From: Humitalea sp050632385
GTDB taxonomy: Bacteria; Pseudomonadota; Alphaproteobacteria; Acetobacterales; Acetobacteraceae
Reading direction: 5' to 3'
Length of the DNA: 64,000 nt
Assembly: GCF_050632385.1 (NCBI RefSeq)
Contig: NZ_CP192599.1
Coordinates: 3,224,001 to 3,288,000, forward strand
Part shown: positions 51,453-60,890 of the stretch, one piece after another
How positions within the stretch are numbered: the first letter of the stretch is position 1
Layout of the letters: every line of letters begins with the position of its first letter
Notes under the pieces: generated by a model
The model's database searches: none
What the model was told of the DNA's origin: nothing
Seen by the model: only the letters and a program-made list of their open reading frames with translations
Position numbers and translations under genes: made by a program

Positions 51453-52034
51453 TCAAACCATCCGCAGCAGCGTCCCGTCGCGGCGGATGGCCTGGTGGAA
51501 GATCACGCCCCCGATGTGCATCACCAGCGCCACGACGATCACATAGGCGACGGTGGTGTGGCCAAGGGCAAGCCATTCCGCCAGCGGCACATTCGCCTCC
51601 ATGAACTTCGGCAAATTGATGAAGCCGAGGTAGGCGGTGGACCCCGACATCGGAAAGCCCCAGGCGTTGGTGGCGAAAAAACCCAGGATCGGTTGCAGGA
51701 TCAGCGCCGTGTACAGCACGTGGTGCACCACGGCGGCCGCCTTCTGGAACACGGGCGGAATGCTGTCGGGCAAGGGCGGCGGCGGATTGAACAGGCGCCA
51801 GGCCAACCGCAACACCGCCACGAAGAACAGCGTCAGCCCGGCCGATTCATGAATGGCATAGAGCGCGAACTTGGTCGGCGCGAACTCGTCCTTGAAGCCG
51901 CCGGCCAGGAAACTCAGGATGAACCCGAAAGTCAGCGCGATGGCGAGCAAGACCACGGTGATCCAGTGGAACCATTTTGCCGGGGCCGAGTAACCCCGCA
52001 CCGGTTCGCCGTTCAAGGTGATGGTGTCTTGCAT
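51453..52034 (-). CDS. Cytochrome b561 family protein
   Basis: Di-haem b-type membrane cytochrome, 193 residues from ATG 52034, with four transmembrane helices. Haem-ligand His residues are in AKWFHWITVVLL, YAIHESAGLTLF, VVHHVLYTALI and LGHTTVAYVIVVALVMHIGGV. Members pass electrons from the quinone pool to periplasmic acceptors such as superoxide or sulfite-type systems. No partner gene is adjacent. Confidence 0.92.
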   Translation of the reverse strand: MQDTITLNGEPVRGYSAPAKWFHWITVVLLAIALTFGFILSFLAGGFKDEFAPTKFALYAIHESAGLTLFFVAVLRLAWRLFNPPPPLPDSIPPVFQKAAAVVHHVLYTALILQPILGFFATNAWGFPMSGSTAYLGFINLPKFMEANVPLAEWLALGHTTVAYVIVVALVMHIGGVIFHQAIRRDGTLLRMV

Positions 52035-52102
52035 ATCCGACTCCGTGTCTGCGTCATTGCAAATACCACCACGTCGCGTAGGCCAAAGGGAATAGAAGCC
52101 GG

Positions 52103-53035
52103 GTGATCGCGGCCCATGCCGATTGGAGCACCGATCCCCGCAAGCGCTGGGTGACCGTCGCGCGGCGGAACGCGGCGGGGTGGACGGCCACCGCCGCGCG
52201 ACCGGTCGGCGACCCGGCGGCCCTGGTCGCGGGTTTTTTGGGCGAAGGCGGGCCGGTGGCCCTGGGGCTGGACCTGCCGCTTGGCCTGCCGCGCGGCTTC
52301 GCCCGCGGCTGCGCGGAGCCCGACTTTCCGGCATTCCTGCGTGGGCTGGCGACGCGGCCGGGGTTCTTCGACGTGAACCCGACCCTGGCCACGATCAGCC
52401 GCGACGCCCCCTTCTACCCGGCGCGCGGCATCAAGGGCATGACGCGGCTGTCGCATGCCCAGGCACTCGGCTTGGCCGACGCCGCCGGCCTGTCGCGCGC
52501 CTGCGACCGGGCGACGGCGGAACGCCCCGCCGGCGCCCCGCTGTTCTGGACCCTGGGCGCCAACCAATCCGGCAAGGCCGCCATCGCGGCCTGGCGCGAT
52601 TGGCTGGCGCCAGGGCTATGTGCAGGGGCGCCCTACAGGCTCTGGCCGTTCGAGGGTGGGCTGCACGCCCTGCTGGCCCCGGGCCAGGCCGCCCTGGCCG
52701 AGGTTTATCCCGCCGAGGCGATGCGGCACATCGGCGTGCGCTTGGCAGGCAGCAAACGCGCCCAGGCTCCACGATGCGCGGCTGGCGACGCGCTGCACGC
52801 CGCGATGGCGCGGCTGCGGGTCGCCCCCGATGCGGCGCTGACCGCGGCCATCGCCGATGGGTTTGGCACCGACGCCGCTGGCGAGGACCGGTTCGACAGC
52901 CTGCTCGGACTGCTCGGGTTGATCGGGGTGATCGACGGGGTGCGGCCGGACAGCATCCCGGACGACCCCTGGATCAGGCGCTGGGAAGGCTGGGTGCTGG
53001 GCCAAGCAGCGCCGCGACCTCCCCAGGGTCTGTAA
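52103..53035 (+). CDS. DUF429-like protein
   Basis: 310 residues from GTG 52103. LGLDLPLGLPRGFARGC matches the GxDxPLGLP core of DUF429, which has an RNase-H-like fold with conserved acidic residues. Further on are PLFWTLGANQSGKAAI and LAEVYPAEAMRHIGVRL (EVYPA is also a DUF429 hallmark), and GEDRFDSLLGLLGLIGVIDG at the end. Biochemical role unknown; nuclease activity is a family-level guess. Confidence 0.72.
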   Translation: MIAAHADWSTDPRKRWVTVARRNAAGWTATAARPVGDPAALVAGFLGEGGPVALGLDLPLGLPRGFARGCAEPDFPAFLRGLATRPGFFDVNPTLATISRDAPFYPARGIKGMTRLSHAQALGLADAAGLSRACDRATAERPAGAPLFWTLGANQSGKAAIAAWRDWLAPGLCAGAPYRLWPFEGGLHALLAPGQAALAEVYPAEAMRHIGVRLAGSKRAQAPRCAAGDALHAAMARLRVAPDAALTAAIADGFGTDAAGEDRFDSLLGLLGLIGVIDGVRPDSIPDDPWIRRWEGWVLGQAAPRPPQGL

Positions 53036-53039
53036 AGCT

Positions 53040-53062
53040 GGCTGACAATCCGATCGTCAGCC
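53040..53062. terminator. Hairpin between convergent genes
   Basis: GGCTGAC-AATCCGATC-GTCAGCC is a 7-bp perfect stem with a 9-nt loop lying over the gap and the last codons of the PEP-CTERM gene. There is no T-run, so a role as terminator is weak. Confidence 0.3.
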
Positions 53063-53716
53063 GGCGCCGAGAACCCGCCGCGCCGCCGCCAGGCCCAGCA
53101 GGGCCATGCCAAAGAGCGCCAGCGACGCCGGCTCGGGAATCGGGGTCACGCTGGGGTTTGCGCCAAGGGTCGCGATAGTGCCGGTATTGCCCCGGCTATT
53201 TGCCACATCCGCGGCGAAGAAGTAGCCGCCCGCATTGGCCACGAAATCCAGGGTGCTCAGTCCACCGGCCCGCGTGACGGTGAAGCCCAGGTCCCCGAAA
53301 TAGCCGCGGCTGCTGCCATTGCCACCGGATTTGAGGATGGCATCGCTGAAGCTGCCATACGGCGTCGACGGGAACCCGCCAGCGTCGGAGTAGGACAGCA
53401 CCAGCGCGCTCCCGTTCGGGGCGATGAAATTCCCGCCGACCGGCGTGGTGATCGCGACGGTCAGGGCGCCGGCAAGGTTGAAGGTGAACGGCGTCTTGTT
53501 GCCGGTATTGATGAAGCCGAACCCGGTGGGCAGATCGACGAAGACATCGACCGCATTGGCGCCGTTCTGGGTCAACGTCACGGAGCCCAGGGGCTGCGAG
53601 AATTGCGCCACCTGGGTCTGGGTGAAGTCGAAAGTCAGCGTCGGACCGGCATGCGCCGCCATCGAGACGGCCAGGAAGGCGAATGCGGCCAAGGTGACAT
53701 TCGACAGGCGGGTCAT
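53057..53716 (-). CDS. PEP-CTERM sorting-domain protein
   Basis: 219 residues. A signal peptide (LAAFAFLAVSMAAHAG) is followed by a beta-rich, Gly/Ser/Thr/Asn-rich secreted domain of no known family, and a C-terminal sorting signal: PIPEPASLALFGMALLGLAAARR, i.e. the PEP motif, a hydrophobic helix and Arg residues. Such proteins are cleaved and anchored or exported by an exosortase (EpsH/XrtA type), usually with exopolysaccharide. No exosortase gene is in this window. Lower GC upstream. Confidence 0.87.
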   Translation of the reverse strand: MTRLSNVTLAAFAFLAVSMAAHAGPTLTFDFTQTQVAQFSQPLGSVTLTQNGANAVDVFVDLPTGFGFINTGNKTPFTFNLAGALTVAITTPVGGNFIAPNGSALVLSYSDAGGFPSTPYGSFSDAILKSGGNGSSRGYFGDLGFTVTRAGGLSTLDFVANAGGYFFAADVANSRGNTGTIATLGANPSVTPIPEPASLALFGMALLGLAAARRVLGAG

Positions 53717-53891
53717 GCTTGCATCCTCTGAACAACAATCCGCCGTCCTGGGCGGGGTTGGTGCAGGGAACAGCAGATTTTATGCCAAGCCGATTTTTTA
53801 TTATATATCAATCGATTAAAATGTTACCGTCACGATCCGAGACACGGCGCGTCAAATTCGCCGACACGCCACGCCGTATCTGGCGCGCCCC

Positions 53892-54878
53892 CTACTCCGG
53901 CGGCGCATAAAGCCCCGCCGCCAATGCCGCCTGCGTCGCCAGCGCCACCGTCAGGTCCAGGGTCGGGGTCGCCACCCCGGCCATGCGCGCCAGCTCCAGC
54001 GGCAGGCGGAACAGCGCCTCCACCTCCATCGGCCGGCCAAGTTCCAGGTCCTGCAGGATCGACGGCTTGTGCTGCGTGGTCAGGCTGCGTTCGATCCTCT
54101 GGCGTCCGCTCAGCTTCTGCGGCCGGCCGAAGGCCGTGGCGATGGCGGCGGCTTCGTCGGTCATCAGGATCGCGGCCTCCCGCACCACGGGGTCTCTGTA
54201 GCTGTCGGCGATGGTGCGGCGGGTCAGCAGGCACAGCGGCCCGCCGCCGAGGTTGCCCATCAGCTTGGCCCAGACCTCGGTGCGGATGTCGTCGATGTCG
54301 GGGCTGGCCATGCCGCCGGCGTCCAGGGCCTGGCGCAGCGCCGACAGGCGGGGCGACGTGCTGCCGTCGATTTCGCCGATGAGCACGCGGTTGGTGGTGC
54401 TGGCGACGTTCACCACGCCGGGTTCCACCACGGTGCAGGCCGAATAGACCACGCCACCGATCGTGCGTTCGATGCCGACCGCATCGCGCAACGCGCCGCC
54501 GGGGTCGACCTGCGGCAAGCGGCGACCGTCCAGCGGCCCGCCATGCTTGTCGAAATACCACCAGGGAATGCCGTTCATCACGAAGGCGACCGCCGTGTCG
54601 GGCCCCAGCAGCGGCGCGATGCCGGCGGCGACCGATGGCAGCGACGGCGCCTTGACCGTGACGATCACCGCATCCTGCACGCCCAGCGCCGCCGGGTCGG
54701 CACTGGCCCGGGGATGGGTGACGAAGGTGCCATCTGGTGCGCGGACTTCCAGCCCCTTGCCCTGGATCGCCGCCAGATGCGCGCCGCGTGCGACCAGGCT
54801 GACATCGGCCCCGCCCTTGGCCAGCCGGCCCGCGACATGCCCGCCGATGGCGCCGGCCCCGAATACACAGATCTTCAT
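53892..54878 (-). CDS. 2-dehydropantoate 2-reductase (ketopantoate reductase) family protein
   Basis: 328 residues from ATG 54878. GAGAIGGHVAGRLAKGG is the NADP-binding start, VTVKAPSL and the substrate-binding NGIPWWYF follow, and EVWAKLMGNLGG has the catalytic Lys. Although named for pantothenate synthesis, paralogues in catabolic operons reduce other 2-oxo acids. It lies 13 nt downstream of the M20 amidohydrolase on the same strand, next to a divergent transporter operon, which suggests a catabolic role. Confidence 0.88.
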   Translation of the reverse strand: MKICVFGAGAIGGHVAGRLAKGGADVSLVARGAHLAAIQGKGLEVRAPDGTFVTHPRASADPAALGVQDAVIVTVKAPSLPSVAAGIAPLLGPDTAVAFVMNGIPWWYFDKHGGPLDGRRLPQVDPGGALRDAVGIERTIGGVVYSACTVVEPGVVNVASTTNRVLIGEIDGSTSPRLSALRQALDAGGMASPDIDDIRTEVWAKLMGNLGGGPLCLLTRRTIADSYRDPVVREAAILMTDEAAAIATAFGRPQKLSGRQRIERSLTTQHKPSILQDLELGRPMEVEALFRLPLELARMAGVATPTLDLTVALATQAALAAGLYAPPE

Positions 54879-54891
54879 GGCTTGGTCTTCC

Positions 54892-56076
54892 CTACGCCAG
54901 CAGTTCAAGGGCAGCGCGCGACAGTGCCTGGACGCCGAGGCCGATACAGGCCTCGTCCGGCTGATAGAAAGCATTGTGCAGCCGGTCGGCGCGGCCTGGG
55001 GCGCCGGAGCCGATGCGAAGCTGGAAGGCCGGCACCCGGTCGGCGAAAGCCGAGAAATCCTCGGCCCCCATCGACGGGTCGCCCTCCTTCGGCGCGACCC
55101 CCAGTTGGTCCGCGACGGCGCGGAGCGAGGGTTCCAGAACGCGGTCGTCGTTGCGCAGCGGCGGCACCTTGCGGACGTAGTCCATGGTGCAGCGCACGCG
55201 CATCGCGGTTTCCAGCCCCGCCGCCAGGCGCCGCAGCGCGGCCTCGGCCAGGTCGCGCGCGGCGGGATGCAAGGTGCGGACGGTGCCCTTCAGCGCGACG
55301 CGTTCGGGGATGATGTTGTAGGTCGTCCCACCCGCAATCATGCCGATGGTGACGACGGCGGGATGCAGCGCCTTCACTTCTCGGCTGACCACCGTTTGCG
55401 CCTGCGCGATGTAATGCGCCGCGGCAACGATGGGATCGACCGCGTCGTAGGGATGCGCCGCATGGCCCGACTTGCCCTGGATGATCAGGTCGAAACGGTC
55501 CGAAGCCGCCAGGCAGGCCCCGCGCACGAAGCCGAATTCGCCGACGGGCATGTCCGGGTGGTTGTGGAAGCCCAGCGCCATGTCCACGCCATCCGCGGCA
55601 CCATCGGCGATCATCGCTTCGGCGCCGTCCAGCACTTCCTCGGCCGGTTGGAACACCAGGACGATGCGGCCAGCGATCCGCGGCGCCAGGTCGCGCAGCA
55701 CGGCGGCCACGCCAAGCAAGGTCGATGTGTGAATGTCATGCCCGCAGGCATGCATCTTCCCCGCATGGATGGAGGCAAAATCCTGGCCGGTTTCCTCATG
55801 GATCGGCAGCGCGTCCATGTCGGCGCGAATGGCGAGGGTCGGGCCGGGGCGCCCGCCCTCGATGGTGCCGAGCACGCCGGTGCGCCCGACGCCGGTGCGG
55901 TGCGGAATACCCAGGCGGGCCAGTTCGGCGGCGACGATTCCAGCGGTGCGCGTTTCCTCGAAGGCGAGTTCCGGATGGGCGTGGATGTCGCGACGGATGG
56001 CGATCAGCGCAGGTTCGATCCGCGCCGTCGCCTCCGCGATCGCGCGCCCAGGATCGTTGATTCCGGAGATGACCAT
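54892..56076 (-). CDS. M20 family amidohydrolase (hippurate hydrolase-like)
   Basis: Zinc metallohydrolase of the M20D type, 394 residues from ATG 56076; ATG 56139 is an alternative and neither has a clear ribosome-binding site. IRRDIHAHPELAFEETRT, IRADMDALPIHEETG, HACGHDIHTSTLLG, the AEE in VFQPAEEVLDGAEAM and the GHAAHPYDAVDP dimerisation region are all present. Family members cleave N-acyl amino acids, hippurate or indole-acetyl conjugates. Operon with the ketopantoate-reductase-like gene and divergent from the Bug-TctBA genes. Confidence 0.92.
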   Translation of the reverse strand: MVISGINDPGRAIAEATARIEPALIAIRRDIHAHPELAFEETRTAGIVAAELARLGIPHRTGVGRTGVLGTIEGGRPGPTLAIRADMDALPIHEETGQDFASIHAGKMHACGHDIHTSTLLGVAAVLRDLAPRIAGRIVLVFQPAEEVLDGAEAMIADGAADGVDMALGFHNHPDMPVGEFGFVRGACLAASDRFDLIIQGKSGHAAHPYDAVDPIVAAAHYIAQAQTVVSREVKALHPAVVTIGMIAGGTTYNIIPERVALKGTVRTLHPAARDLAEAALRRLAAGLETAMRVRCTMDYVRKVPPLRNDDRVLEPSLRAVADQLGVAPKEGDPSMGAEDFSAFADRVPAFQLRIGSGAPGRADRLHNAFYQPDEACIGLGVQALSRAALELLA

Positions 56077-56247
56077 TGGCGTCTGTGCCTTGTTCGAGGA
56101 AACGATGTTGCGCTGCAGGATAGGTGAACATGTATTCATGACAAGCGGCGTGGCTTGTTTGCGCAGCGTTCGCATGCAAAACGGCGCTTCGCGTTCAGGT
56201 GATCGACAAGATTTCCGAACCCGAGCTGAAACACCCGGGGAGGGGAT

Positions 56248-57246
56248 ATGTCCATCGAACTGCCACGGCGGCAGATTATGGCTGGTGCGATCACGGCGGG
56301 CCTCGCCCCGCTGGGCCTTGCACGGCCCGCGCTCGCGCAGGCCGCCGCATGGCCAGCCCCCGGACTGCGGCTCGTGGTGCCCTTTGCCCCTGGCGGCACG
56401 ACGGACTTGGTCGCGCGACTTGTCGCCGCCGGGCTGCAGGAACGCCTTGGCGTGCCGGTCGTGGTCGAAAACCGGGCCGGCGCCGGCGCCACCACGGGCA
56501 GCCGCCTGGTGGCGCAATCTCCCCCGGACGGCCTGACCCTGGTGATGAGCAACATCGCCAGCCACGCGATCAGCCCGCATCTCTACGGCCGCAACACCGG
56601 CTACGACCCGGTGCGGGATTTCACCCACATCGCCCTGATCACGCAGAACCCTTCGGTCTTCGTCGCCAATGCGCGCTTCGAACCCACCGGGCTGCAGGCC
56701 ATGATCGCCGAGGCAAAGCGCCGCCCGAACGGGCTGGACATGGCGACCTCGGGCTCCGGCTCGTCGAACCATCTGTTGCTGGTGCAGTTCGCCGGCGCCA
56801 CGGGCATCACGCTGAACCACATCCCCTATCGCGGCGCGGGACCGGCGATGACGGATGTGATCGCCGGCACCGTGCCGCTGATGAGCGACAGCCTGCCCTC
56901 CTCCGCCAACCACATCCGGCAGGGATCGGTGCGGGCACTCGGCGTTTCGGGTGAGGCCAGGCACCCGGCCTTTCCGGACGTGCCGACGTTCCGCGAACAG
57001 GGTGTCGATCTGGTTTCCGTATCGTGGTTCGGCCTGTCCGGCCCAGCGGGCACGCCGCCCGCGGTGGTCGAACGCCTGAACCGTGAGGTTCGTGCCGTCC
57101 TGGCGACGCCCGAATCACGCGCCCGCTACGCCGAATTCGGTGGCGATGCGGGCGATCTGGACGCCGCCGGTTACACGGCGATGGTGCGCGATGAGTTCAC
57201 CCGCTGGGGGCCGGTGGTACGCGCCTCCGGCGCTTCCGTGGACTGA
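56248..57246 (+). CDS. Bug family tripartite tricarboxylate transporter substrate-binding protein
   Basis: Third Bug protein of the window, 332 residues, with GGGGAGGGG ahead of the ATG. The RR-containing signal peptide (PRRQIMAGAITAGLAP... ALAQ) and the motifs LVVPFAPGGTTDLVARL, VVENRAGAGATTGS, MATSGSGSSNHLL and IPYRGAGPAMTDVIAG are clear. It is followed directly by TctB and TctA, so unlike the two Bug genes at the left it has its own membrane partners. Confidence 0.95.
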   Translation: MSIELPRRQIMAGAITAGLAPLGLARPALAQAAAWPAPGLRLVVPFAPGGTTDLVARLVAAGLQERLGVPVVVENRAGAGATTGSRLVAQSPPDGLTLVMSNIASHAISPHLYGRNTGYDPVRDFTHIALITQNPSVFVANARFEPTGLQAMIAEAKRRPNGLDMATSGSGSSNHLLLVQFAGATGITLNHIPYRGAGPAMTDVIAGTVPLMSDSLPSSANHIRQGSVRALGVSGEARHPAFPDVPTFREQGVDLVSVSWFGLSGPAGTPPAVVERLNREVRAVLATPESRARYAEFGGDAGDLDAAGYTAMVRDEFTRWGPVVRASGASVD

Positions 57247-57373
57247 GAGCAATGTTGAGCAATTTCAGCGCCGCCGCAGCTTCACGGACGGTTGATCCGC
57301 GCAAGCTTTTGGCGCAACGCTGCAATGTGTTGTTCGGTTGGCTGCCCCCCAGTGGGGTTAATGAGGGCGATCT

Positions 57374-57817
57374 ATGAAAATCAATATGAAAGACCTGCTG
57401 TCGGGGGCCATTTTCATTGGCCTGGCGATCATCGGGTTGTGGCTGAACCTGGATCACAACCTGGGGACGGCGCGACGCATGGGCCCGGGCTACATGCCCA
57501 TGCTCACTTTCTACATTCTGCTTGGCATCGGCTTCATCGTGCTGGGCCTGTCGTTGTTCAGCGGCCCCGACGGGCTGGAACGCTGGGCAATCCGCGAGCT
57601 GGTGCTGGTCTTCGCATCGATGATCGTGTTCGGCCTGTTGCTGGAAAAGGGTGGGCTGTTCCTGTCGATCGCCGCCACCGTCGCGGTCTCCGCGCTGGCT
57701 GATAGAACACACAAGCCGCTCGGCGTGGTCGGGTTGATCGGGGCGCTGATTGCCCTGTGCTGGTGGGTCTTCATCAAGGAACTCGATATCCGCGTGCCGA
57801 TCTGGCCGCAGTTCTGA
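57374..57817 (+). CDS. tctB: Tripartite tricarboxylate transporter TctB family protein
   Basis: Small membrane subunit, 147 residues with four transmembrane helices. MKDLLSGAIFIGLAIIGLWLN, ARRMGPGYMPMLTFYILLGIGFIVLGL (the MGPGYMP motif is typical) and IRELVLVFASMIVFGLLLEKGGLFLS. Lies between the Bug gene (127-bp gap) and tctA (33 bp). Confidence 0.93.
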   Translation: MKINMKDLLSGAIFIGLAIIGLWLNLDHNLGTARRMGPGYMPMLTFYILLGIGFIVLGLSLFSGPDGLERWAIRELVLVFASMIVFGLLLEKGGLFLSIAATVAVSALADRTHKPLGVVGLIGALIALCWWVFIKELDIRVPIWPQF

Positions 57818-57850
57818 GCATCCAGTTCTAGAAACAGAGGAAAATCTTTC

Positions 57851-59353
57851 ATGGAACTGCTGCTTTCGAATCTGGGGCACGGCTTTGCCGTCGCACTCAC
57901 CTTCGACAACCTTCTCTTCGCGCTGCTGGGCGCCCTGATCGGTACGGCGATTGGCGTGTTGCCGGGCATTGGCCCGGTTGCCACCATCTCGCTGCTGCTG
58001 CCGATCACCTTCGGCCAGCCGGCGACCACCGCCATCATCATGCTCGCCGGCATCTACTACGGCGCGCAGTACGGTGGATCGACGACGGCCATCCTGCTGA
58101 ACCTGCCGGGTGAGGTCAGTTCGGTCGTCACCACGCTCGAAGGCTACAAGATGGCCCGCAACGGCCGCGCCGGCGCGGCGCTGGCGATCGCGGCCATCGG
58201 GTCATTCTTCGCGGGCACCATGGCGACGATCCTGGTCGCGGCCTCGGGGCCGCTGCTGACCTCGGTGGCGCTGTCCTTCGGCCCGGCGGATTACTTCTCG
58301 CTGATGTTCCTCGGCCTCGTTATCTCCGCCGTTCTGGCCCAGGGCTCGGTGATCAAGTCGGTCGGCATGGTGGTGCTCGGCGTCGGCCTCGGCCTGGTTG
58401 GCACGGACGTGCAGACCGGCCAGCAGCGCTTCACCTTCGGCGTGCCGGAACTGTCCGACGGCATCGGCTTCGTGCCGGTCGCCATGGGCATCTTCGGCAT
58501 CGCCGAGATCATCCTCAACCTGGAAAAGCCGGAATCGCGGTCGGTTCTGACCAGCAAGGTCGGCAGCCTGTTCCTGACCAAGAAGGAATGGTTGCGGGCA
58601 ACGCCGTCCGTCATCCGCGGCACGGTTGTCGGTTCGTTGCTGGGCATCCTGCCGGGTGGTGGCGCTGCGCTGGCCTCCTTCGCCTCCTACATGATGGAGC
58701 GGAAGATGAGCCGCTATCGTCATGAATTCGGCTCGGGCGCCATCGAAGGCGTCGCTGGTCCGGAAGCGGCCAACAACGCTGCCTCGCAGACCTCGTTCAT
58801 CCCGCTGCTCACCCTCGGCATCCCGGCCAACGCCGTGATGGCGCTGATGGTCGGCGCGCTGATCATCCAGGGCATCCAGCCCGGCCCCCGCATGGTGGAA
58901 GCACAGCCTGACCTGTTCTGGGGCCTCATCGCCTCCATGTGGGTCGGCAACCTGATGCTGCTGGTCATCAACCTGCCGATGATCGGCATGTGGGTGAAGC
59001 TGCTGCAGGTGCCCTACCGCTTCCTGTATCCGTCGATCCTGATCTTCTGCCTGATCGGCGTGTACTCGCTGAACAACAACACCTTCGACGTCTACCTGAC
59101 CGTTGTGTTCGGCCTGTGCGGCTACCTCTTCAGCAAGCTGAAGATGGAAGGCGCGCCGTTGCTGATCGGCTTCGTGCTTGGGCCGATGATGGAAGAACAC
59201 CTGCGTCGCGCCATGCTGCTGTCGCGCGGCGACCCGACCGTCTTCTTCGAACGGCCGATCAGCGCGACCATGTTGGGTATCGCCGCCATCGCCCTTGCCG
59301 CGATGCTGCTGCCCAACATCCGGAAGGGCAAGGACAAGGCCCTTTCCGAGTAA
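57851..59353 (+). CDS. tctA: Tripartite tricarboxylate transporter TctA family protein
   Basis: Large membrane subunit, 500 residues with about 12 helices. ALIGTAIGVLPGIGPVATISLLLPITF and YYGAQYGGSTTAILLNLPGE are the best-known TctA motifs; a second repeat reads GILPGGGAALASFASYMMERKMS and EAANNAASQTSFIPLLTLGIPANAVMALMVGA. Imports a carboxylate with the Bug protein of this operon. Ends in a strong terminator. Confidence 0.96.
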   Translation: MELLLSNLGHGFAVALTFDNLLFALLGALIGTAIGVLPGIGPVATISLLLPITFGQPATTAIIMLAGIYYGAQYGGSTTAILLNLPGEVSSVVTTLEGYKMARNGRAGAALAIAAIGSFFAGTMATILVAASGPLLTSVALSFGPADYFSLMFLGLVISAVLAQGSVIKSVGMVVLGVGLGLVGTDVQTGQQRFTFGVPELSDGIGFVPVAMGIFGIAEIILNLEKPESRSVLTSKVGSLFLTKKEWLRATPSVIRGTVVGSLLGILPGGGAALASFASYMMERKMSRYRHEFGSGAIEGVAGPEAANNAASQTSFIPLLTLGIPANAVMALMVGALIIQGIQPGPRMVEAQPDLFWGLIASMWVGNLMLLVINLPMIGMWVKLLQVPYRFLYPSILIFCLIGVYSLNNNTFDVYLTVVFGLCGYLFSKLKMEGAPLLIGFVLGPMMEEHLRRAMLLSRGDPTVFFERPISATMLGIAAIALAAMLLPNIRKGKDKALSE

Positions 59354-59374
59354 GGTTGCCGCCCACCCACAAGA

Positions 59375-59414
59375 AAGCCGTCCCGGACCATCGTCCGGGG
59401 CGGCTTTTCTTTTT
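59375..59414 (+). terminator. Rho-independent terminator after tctA
   Basis: A 14-bp stem (AAGCCGTCCCGGAC with GTCCGGGGCGGCTT, one G-T pair) and a 4-nt CATC loop, followed by TTCTTTTT. It starts 21 nt after the tctA stop. The strongest terminator in the window. Confidence 0.92.
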
Positions 59415-59459
59415 GGCCCCAATCCCTATGGTCCGCCGAATTGGCGAGAGGATGTGCGT

Positions 59460-60890
59460 ATGGCGGATTGGGTCGGCAACATCGTGCCGGTGGTCTTGTG
59501 CGGCGGCACCGGATCCAGGCTGTGGCCATTGTCTCGGGAAACCTATCCGAAGCAGTTCTGGCCGCTGACCTCGGCGCAGACGATGCTGCAGGAAACCGCC
59601 GGCCGCGCCCGTGGGGAAGGCTTTTCTGCCCCCCTGATCGTGTGCAACCAGGCCCATCGCTTCCTGGTGGCCGAACAGTTGCGCGACGCCGGGTTCGAAG
59701 GCGCCCGCATCGTGCTCGAGCCGGTCGCCCGCAACTCGGCCCCCGCCATCGCCGCGGCAGCCCTGATCGCGCATGAGGCGGACCCCACGGCCCTGTTGTG
59801 GCTGATGGCGGCCGATGCCGCCATCGCGGACACCCCGGCCCTGCATGCCGCCCTGGCCCGCGCCGCCGTGGCCGCCCGCGCCGGGCGAATCGTGACCTTC
59901 GGCATGACCCCGACCGCCCCCGAAACCGGCTTTGGCTACATCGAGGCCGGTGAGGAACTGGCCGATTCCCCCGGCGTGCGTGGCATCACGCGATTCGTCG
60001 AGAAGCCCGATGCGGCGACCGCCGCCCGCTTCGTCGCCGACGGGCTGCACCTGTGGAACAGCGGCATGTTCGTCGCGTCGGCCGAGACCTTGCTCGCGGA
60101 ACTCAGCCGCCTGGCGCCCGCCGTGCTGGAAACCGTGCGCGCCGCCGTGGCCGGTTCGACCCGCGATCTTGATTTCGTGCGGTTGGACGAAGCGGCCTTC
60201 GCCGCGACCGAAAACGTGTCGATCGACTACGCCGTGATGGAAAAGACCAAGCTGGCCGCCGTGGTTCCGGCCAGCCTCGGCTGGTCCGACGTCGGCTCCT
60301 GGGCCGCGCTGTGGGACATCGCGCCGAAGGATGCCAATGGCAACGCGACCGTCGGGCCGACCGAGATCGTCGACAGCAAGCGTTGCTATATCCGTAGCGA
60401 GGGCATCCTGGCCGGCATCGTCGGGTTGGAAGACGTCGTCCTGATCGTCACCGACGATGCGGTTCTGGCCGCCCACCGCGACCGCGCCCAGGATGTGAAG
60501 AAGATCGTGGAGCGGCTGAAGGCGCGCGGCGTGCCGCAAGCGACCGAGCACCGCCGCATGTATCGCCCCTGGGGCCATTACGAAGGCCTCATCAAGGGCG
60601 ACCGCTTCCAGGTGAAGAAGATCGGCGTCCGCCCGGGCGGCAAGCTGTCGCTCCAGAAGCATTTCCACCGTGCGGAACACTGGGTCGTGGTGAACGGCAC
60701 CGCCATCGTGGAACGCGATGCCGAACGCATCCTGCTGCGCGAGAACGAGAGCGTTTATTTGCCGCTCGGCTCGGTCCACCGGCTGGAGAATCCGGGGATG
60801 ATCCCGCTGACCCTGATCGAGGTGCAGTCCGGCGCCTACCTCGGCGAAGACGACATCGTGCGCTTCGAAGACACCTACGGGCGGGCCTGA
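59460..60890 (+). CDS. Mannose-1-phosphate guanylyltransferase / mannose-6-phosphate isomerase
   Basis: Bifunctional enzyme that supplies GDP-mannose, 476 residues from ATG 59460. The nucleotidyltransferase signature GGTGSRLWPLSRETYPKQF is at residues 15-33; FVEKPDAATAARF, WNSGMFV and SIDYAVMEKT continue the domain. The C-terminal cupin isomerase domain (about 350-476) has RPWGHYEGL, PGGKLSLQKHFHRAEHWVVV and LPLGSVHRLENPG. Feeds exopolysaccharide or LPS synthesis, consistent with the WcbI/GSCFA and PEP-CTERM genes elsewhere in the window. Confidence 0.95.
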   Translation: MADWVGNIVPVVLCGGTGSRLWPLSRETYPKQFWPLTSAQTMLQETAGRARGEGFSAPLIVCNQAHRFLVAEQLRDAGFEGARIVLEPVARNSAPAIAAAALIAHEADPTALLWLMAADAAIADTPALHAALARAAVAARAGRIVTFGMTPTAPETGFGYIEAGEELADSPGVRGITRFVEKPDAATAARFVADGLHLWNSGMFVASAETLLAELSRLAPAVLETVRAAVAGSTRDLDFVRLDEAAFAATENVSIDYAVMEKTKLAAVVPASLGWSDVGSWAALWDIAPKDANGNATVGPTEIVDSKRCYIRSEGILAGIVGLEDVVLIVTDDAVLAAHRDRAQDVKKIVERLKARGVPQATEHRRMYRPWGHYEGLIKGDRFQVKKIGVRPGGKLSLQKHFHRAEHWVVVNGTAIVERDAERILLRENESVYLPLGSVHRLENPGMIPLTLIEVQSGAYLGEDDIVRFEDTYGRA

